The position numbers and the translations under genes are program-made. Below the pieces are notes generated by a model. That model saw only the letters and a program-made list of their open reading frames with translations. It searched no databases and was not told the DNA's origin. Of a stretch of DNA of 64,000 nt, positions 61,334 through 64,000 are shown piece by piece. The DNA lies in NCBI RefSeq assembly GCF_947492645.1, contig NZ_CANLMZ010000010.1:248001-312000 (forward strand), given 5' to 3'. Source of the DNA: an uncultured Pontibacter sp. GTDB taxonomy: Bacteria > Bacteroidota > Bacteroidia > Cytophagales > Hymenobacteraceae. Position 1 is the first letter of the stretch. Each line of letters begins with the position of its first letter.

Positions 61334-62003
61334 GCATGTACTTCAGGCAGATAGTATACAGTACCGCATAGGCGAAAGGCAATTGCTGACGGATATTTTC
61401 CTTAAATGCGAAACAGGCGAGATAATTGGCTTACTTGGCCGGAACGGCTGCGGAAAAACGACTTTGCTACAAATACTCTTCGGTACAAGACATACTGATA
61501 ACAAGCACATCCGGATTAACGACAAAGTATACCCAGCGCCATACAAGCACAAACACCTGATGGCATACTTGCCACAGCACAATTTCCTGCCAAAGAACAT
61601 CTCACTTCAAAAGATCATCAATTTATACGTTGCAAACGCAGCCAAACAGGAAAGTATAAACCAGGACGAGCGTATACAAGCGCACCTGCATAAGCGTGCT
61701 GATGCACTATCGAAGGGCGAGGCAAGGTATTTTGAGTTACTGCTACTACTGCAGCTGGATGCCAGGTTTCTGCTACTCGATGAGCCCTTCTCTGGCGTGG
61801 CGCCCTTGTATGCCGAGTACATTGAAGAATTGCTACTTGCGCACAAACACCGTACAGGCATCATCATAACCGACCATGACTACCGCTCTGTATTGCGGGT
61901 GAGCAACAGAATTATACTACTGACAGATGGCTACTGCCGCCCTATAAACCATGAAGAAGAGCTGCTGGAATGGGGATATATACCAGCAGGAACGTTTAGC
62001 TAA
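61326..62003 (+). CDS. ABC transporter ATP-binding protein with an altered signature motif
   Basis: 225 residues. Walker A is GLLGRNGCGKTTLLQILFG near 35-52. Walker B is ARFLLLDEPFSGVAPLY near 148, and the H-loop is IITDHDYRSVL near 178. The signature motif reads LSKGEARYFELLLLL instead of LSGGQ, and the Q-loop is YLPQHNF. The fold resembles LptB/BcrA-type ATPases. It overlaps the small membrane gene and ends 6 bases before the convergent aroC. What it transports is not known. Confidence 0.85.
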   Translation: MHKHVLQADSIQYRIGERQLLTDIFLKCETGEIIGLLGRNGCGKTTLLQILFGTRHTDNKHIRINDKVYPAPYKHKHLMAYLPQHNFLPKNISLQKIINLYVANAAKQESINQDERIQAHLHKRADALSKGEARYFELLLLLQLDARFLLLDEPFSGVAPLYAEYIEELLLAHKHRTGIIITDHDYRSVLRVSNRIILLTDGYCRPINHEEELLEWGYIPAGTFS

Positions 62004-62009
62004 CTAAAA

Positions 62010-63089
62010 TTATACTTTGTTTGCCTGTTGCCGCATTATAAAATCAGCAATAACCAGGGCAGCCATAGCATCTACAATTGGTACGGCGCGCGGCAACACA
62101 CAAGGGTCATGGCGGCCTTTGCCTTTTAGGGTGATATCTTCGCCGGCATCGTTTATAGTTTGCTGCGGCTGCAGTATAGTGGCTACCGGTTTAAAGGCTA
62201 CATTAAAGTAAATGTCCTGCCCGTTGCTGATGCCACCTTGTATGCCGCCGGAGTTGTTGGTGCGTGTGCGAACATTACCTGCTTCATCGGTATAGAACTG
62301 GTCATTGTGCTCAGAGCCGCGCATACTTACGCCTTCAAAACCGCTGCCATACTCAAAGCCTTTCACAGCATTTATACTTAGCATGGCTTTACCTAACTCT
62401 GCGTGCAGCTTATCAAATACCGGCTCGCCTAGTCCGGCTGGCACACCTTGTATAACGCAGCTTACCACCCCTCCAATCGTATCCAGGTTATCGCGGGCTT
62501 CCTCTACTACCCCAATCATACGGGCAGCTGTTTTTCCATCAGGGCAACGCACTTTATTTGCATCTATCTTACTTAGGTCCAGTTTAGTGTAGTGCTTGCG
62601 CAGCTTTACCTTACCCACCTGCGATACGTAGGCATTTACGCTGATGCCATACTTTTGCAGCAGTTTGATGGCTAACGCACCGGCTGCCACGCGTGCTACA
62701 GTTTCGCGGGCAGAGCTACGGCCGCCGCCACGGTAATCGCGGGTGCCATACTTTGCCGTATAAGTATAATCCGCGTGAGACGGCCTGAAAGCATGCTGAA
62801 TGTGGCTGTAATCGTGGCTGTGCTGATCTCTGTTGTTTACAGCTAAGGCAATAGGCGTGCCTGTTGTTTTCCCCTCAAAAACGCCGGAAAGTATCGTTAC
62901 CTTGTCATCTTCATTTCGTGGTGTGGTGATGTCGGACTGGCCGGGGCGGCGGCGGTCAAGCGCATGTTGGATCTCTTCATGGCTTATGTCTAACCCGGCT
63001 GGGCAGCCATCTACAATTACGCCAACAGCAGGGCCATGTGACTCGCCAAAAGTAGTTATCCTGAAAAGCTTACCGTATGAATTGCTCAT
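62010..63089 (-). CDS. aroC: Chorismate synthase
   Basis: Makes chorismate from EPSP, the last step of the shikimate pathway, using reduced FMN. 359 residues starting MSNSYGKLFRITTFGESHGP, with the signature GESHG. Then DRRRPGQSDITTPRNE near 46, YGTRDYRGGGRSSARETVARVAAGALA near 115 and NSGGIQGGISNGQDI near 280. The metal-free FMN-binding residues of the family are present. Its ATG overlaps the stop of the BatD-like gene by 4 bases, although the two functions are unrelated. Confidence 0.97.
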   Translation of the reverse strand: MSNSYGKLFRITTFGESHGPAVGVIVDGCPAGLDISHEEIQHALDRRRPGQSDITTPRNEDDKVTILSGVFEGKTTGTPIALAVNNRDQHSHDYSHIQHAFRPSHADYTYTAKYGTRDYRGGGRSSARETVARVAAGALAIKLLQKYGISVNAYVSQVGKVKLRKHYTKLDLSKIDANKVRCPDGKTAARMIGVVEEARDNLDTIGGVVSCVIQGVPAGLGEPVFDKLHAELGKAMLSINAVKGFEYGSGFEGVSMRGSEHNDQFYTDEAGNVRTRTNNSGGIQGGISNGQDIYFNVAFKPVATILQPQQTINDAGEDITLKGKGRHDPCVLPRAVPIVDAMAALVIADFIMRQQANKV

Positions 63090-64000
63090 GCTTTGTTTTT
63101 TAGAAACACAAATGCCGATACCAGTAACAGCACGACAAGTATAAGGTTTGTATTACGCTTTATCTCATCAAAGAAGTGCAGACTCCTTAAAGTGTTGTCT
63201 TCGTTGTCAATGATGTTGTAGAAAGAGCCCAAATCTCGCGACAGCACCAGGGCGTCGCTGTCGCGGGCACCGGTAACCCGCACCTGCAGCGTTGGGCGCA
63301 AGGTGTCGTAAGCTGCCGTGGTTGGGTTAAAATAAATCCACTCTAGTGTGTTGTTGAGATTATAAGTGCCGGGCTCGCGCGGCAAAATCGCGTAGGAAAA
63401 ACTTTTGGAGCCAGATATTCTGCCACTACGCCGCACCACATCCTGCCGTACATCCGGCGGATAATACTCCAACCCTGCCGGAACAATCGGGGCAGGCGGC
63501 ATTACAGCATCTAAATTGCCCTCGCCAGCCACCTCGAAAACGTACGTAAAGCTTTTATTTACCGCCACCTGCTTTCTTGAAATGCTTTCCTGCAAAGTAT
63601 AATTACCCACAGACACCACATTGCGCAAAGGGTGCGGGGGCAGTTCTATTACCTCCACCCGGCGCTCACGGCTGTAAAATATCTTGAAGCCTTCCTGCCG
63701 GTCCTCGGTAAGCAGGTTGGGGGTTTTAGCCACCTTGTACTTTATCATTTTAAGCTGCAGTTGCGGAAACGTTAGCGCTTGCAGGTTAATGGGGTAAAGC
63801 ACCGCCTCATATAACCTGAACCGTAAGTATGGTTCGCCTTTCACAGTTACATTTTCGGGGGTGATCTCGGAAAACTCAAACATCTCCTCCCACACGTTAG
63901 GCTGCTTTATCTGGCGTATGATTCCTGTTATCTGGTTTGCAAAGTCATGAAAATCTAACAGGCGTTGGTCTTCTTCGGCCAGGTAAAAGTATAAAGTTAC
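63086..64000 (-). CDS. batD: BatD-family protein, N-terminus cut by window edge
   Basis: The last 304 codons are present and the frame is open to base 64000, so the start lies outside. Beta-rich domains dominate: FRLYEAVLYPINLQAL, NKSFTYVFEVAGEGNLDAVMPP and ILPREPGTYNL, with a single C-terminal membrane helix (LILVVLLLVSAFVFLKNKA). That arrangement matches the BatD oxygen-tolerance proteins, which work with BatA, BatB and a MoxR ATPase in an export-linked complex. The other bat genes, if present, would be beyond the right edge. A 4-base overlap couples it to aroC. Family assignment is good but not certain. Confidence 0.8.
   Translation of the reverse strand, partial: VTLYFYLAEEDQRLLDFHDFANQITGIIRQIKQPNVWEEMFEFSEITPENVTVKGEPYLRFRLYEAVLYPINLQALTFPQLQLKMIKYKVAKTPNLLTEDRQEGFKIFYSRERRVEVIELPPHPLRNVVSVGNYTLQESISRKQVAVNKSFTYVFEVAGEGNLDAVMPPAPIVPAGLEYYPPDVRQDVVRRSGRISGSKSFSYAILPREPGTYNLNNTLEWIYFNPTTAAYDTLRPTLQVRVTGARDSDALVLSRDLGSFYNIIDNEDNTLRSLHFFDEIKRNTNLILVVLLLVSAFVFLKNKA

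Overview
The window is one contiguous stretch of a Bacteroidota chromosome, most likely a Cytophagales member of the Pontibacter/Hymenobacter group (Hymenobacteraceae). This placement is an inference from four things. The gene content fits: the gliding lipoprotein GldH, a type IX secretion C-terminal sorting domain, a GWxTD-domain lipoprotein, a DUF2723 membrane protein, a fused SecDF and a BatD-like protein. Lipoproteins are frequent. Many genes are preceded by TAnnTTTG-type -7 boxes and lack a Shine-Dalgarno sequence. Overall composition is moderate in GC with AT-rich gaps. No rRNA, tRNA, CRISPR array, prophage or insertion sequence was found.

Layout from left to right. Positions 1-7.5 kb hold purD (cut by the left edge), recQ, a kdsD-manC sugar pair, rlmB and a GWxTD lipoprotein. 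Positions 7.5-13.3 kb hold a 984-residue DUF2723 membrane protein, a T9SS cargo protein, a 684-base AT-rich gap, a YceI protein and birA. Positions 13.3-18.1 kb are a plus-strand block: rsfS, ftsH, a LUD-domain gene, lpxH and a secreted beta-propeller-like protein. Positions 18.1-24.1 kb hold an SMR exporter, a CPBP protein, a double GNAT protein, a zinc alcohol dehydrogenase and a two-gene glycan cassette (flippase plus a glycosyltransferase with sialyltransferase-type motifs). Positions 24.3-26.4 kb are ricT-gldH. Positions 26.5-30.4 kb hold an EEP-family phosphatase, a cold-shock protein and a 685-residue Gly/Ser/Tyr/Gln low-complexity protein resembling eukaryotic FET-type proteins. Positions 30.5-36.4 kb hold an NmrA-type reductase, a beta-propeller protein and a 1313-residue superfamily 1 helicase with a nuclease-like tail. 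Positions 36.5-40.1 kb hold a membrane protein, a hydrolase lipoprotein, a Nudix hydrolase, a methyltransferase and a cluster of small palindromic repeats. Positions 40.1-51 kb are mostly minus-strand metabolism and transport: an HhH protein, a newly recognised 53-residue membrane protein, an NSS transporter, a dTDP-rhamnose-reductase-like protein, a cyclophilin, an AGCS symporter, hemC, a DNA polymerase III delta-prime-like protein, a GlmU-like protein, a lipoprotein and rpmE2. Positions 51-64 kb hold a PyrR-like protein, an ITPase, udk, a TrkA-type protein, secDF, an Nfu-type protein, nhaD, a small ABC pair, aroC and a BatD-like gene cut by the right edge.

Two signals stand out beyond ordinary gene content. 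The first is a short sequence, AAGTATA or its complement TATACTT, scattered through genes and gaps on both strands. A hand tally gives roughly 190 copies of its AGTATA core, against about 30-40 expected by chance. It largely dictates how Ser-Ile and Ile-Leu pairs are encoded. The second is the FET-like low-complexity protein, which has a Shine-Dalgarno sequence unusual for this phylum and a potentially structured leader. Secondary candidates are the lone helicase with a Vsr/MTES_1575-like tail, the flippase/glycosyltransferase pair, and the palindrome cluster near 40 kb.
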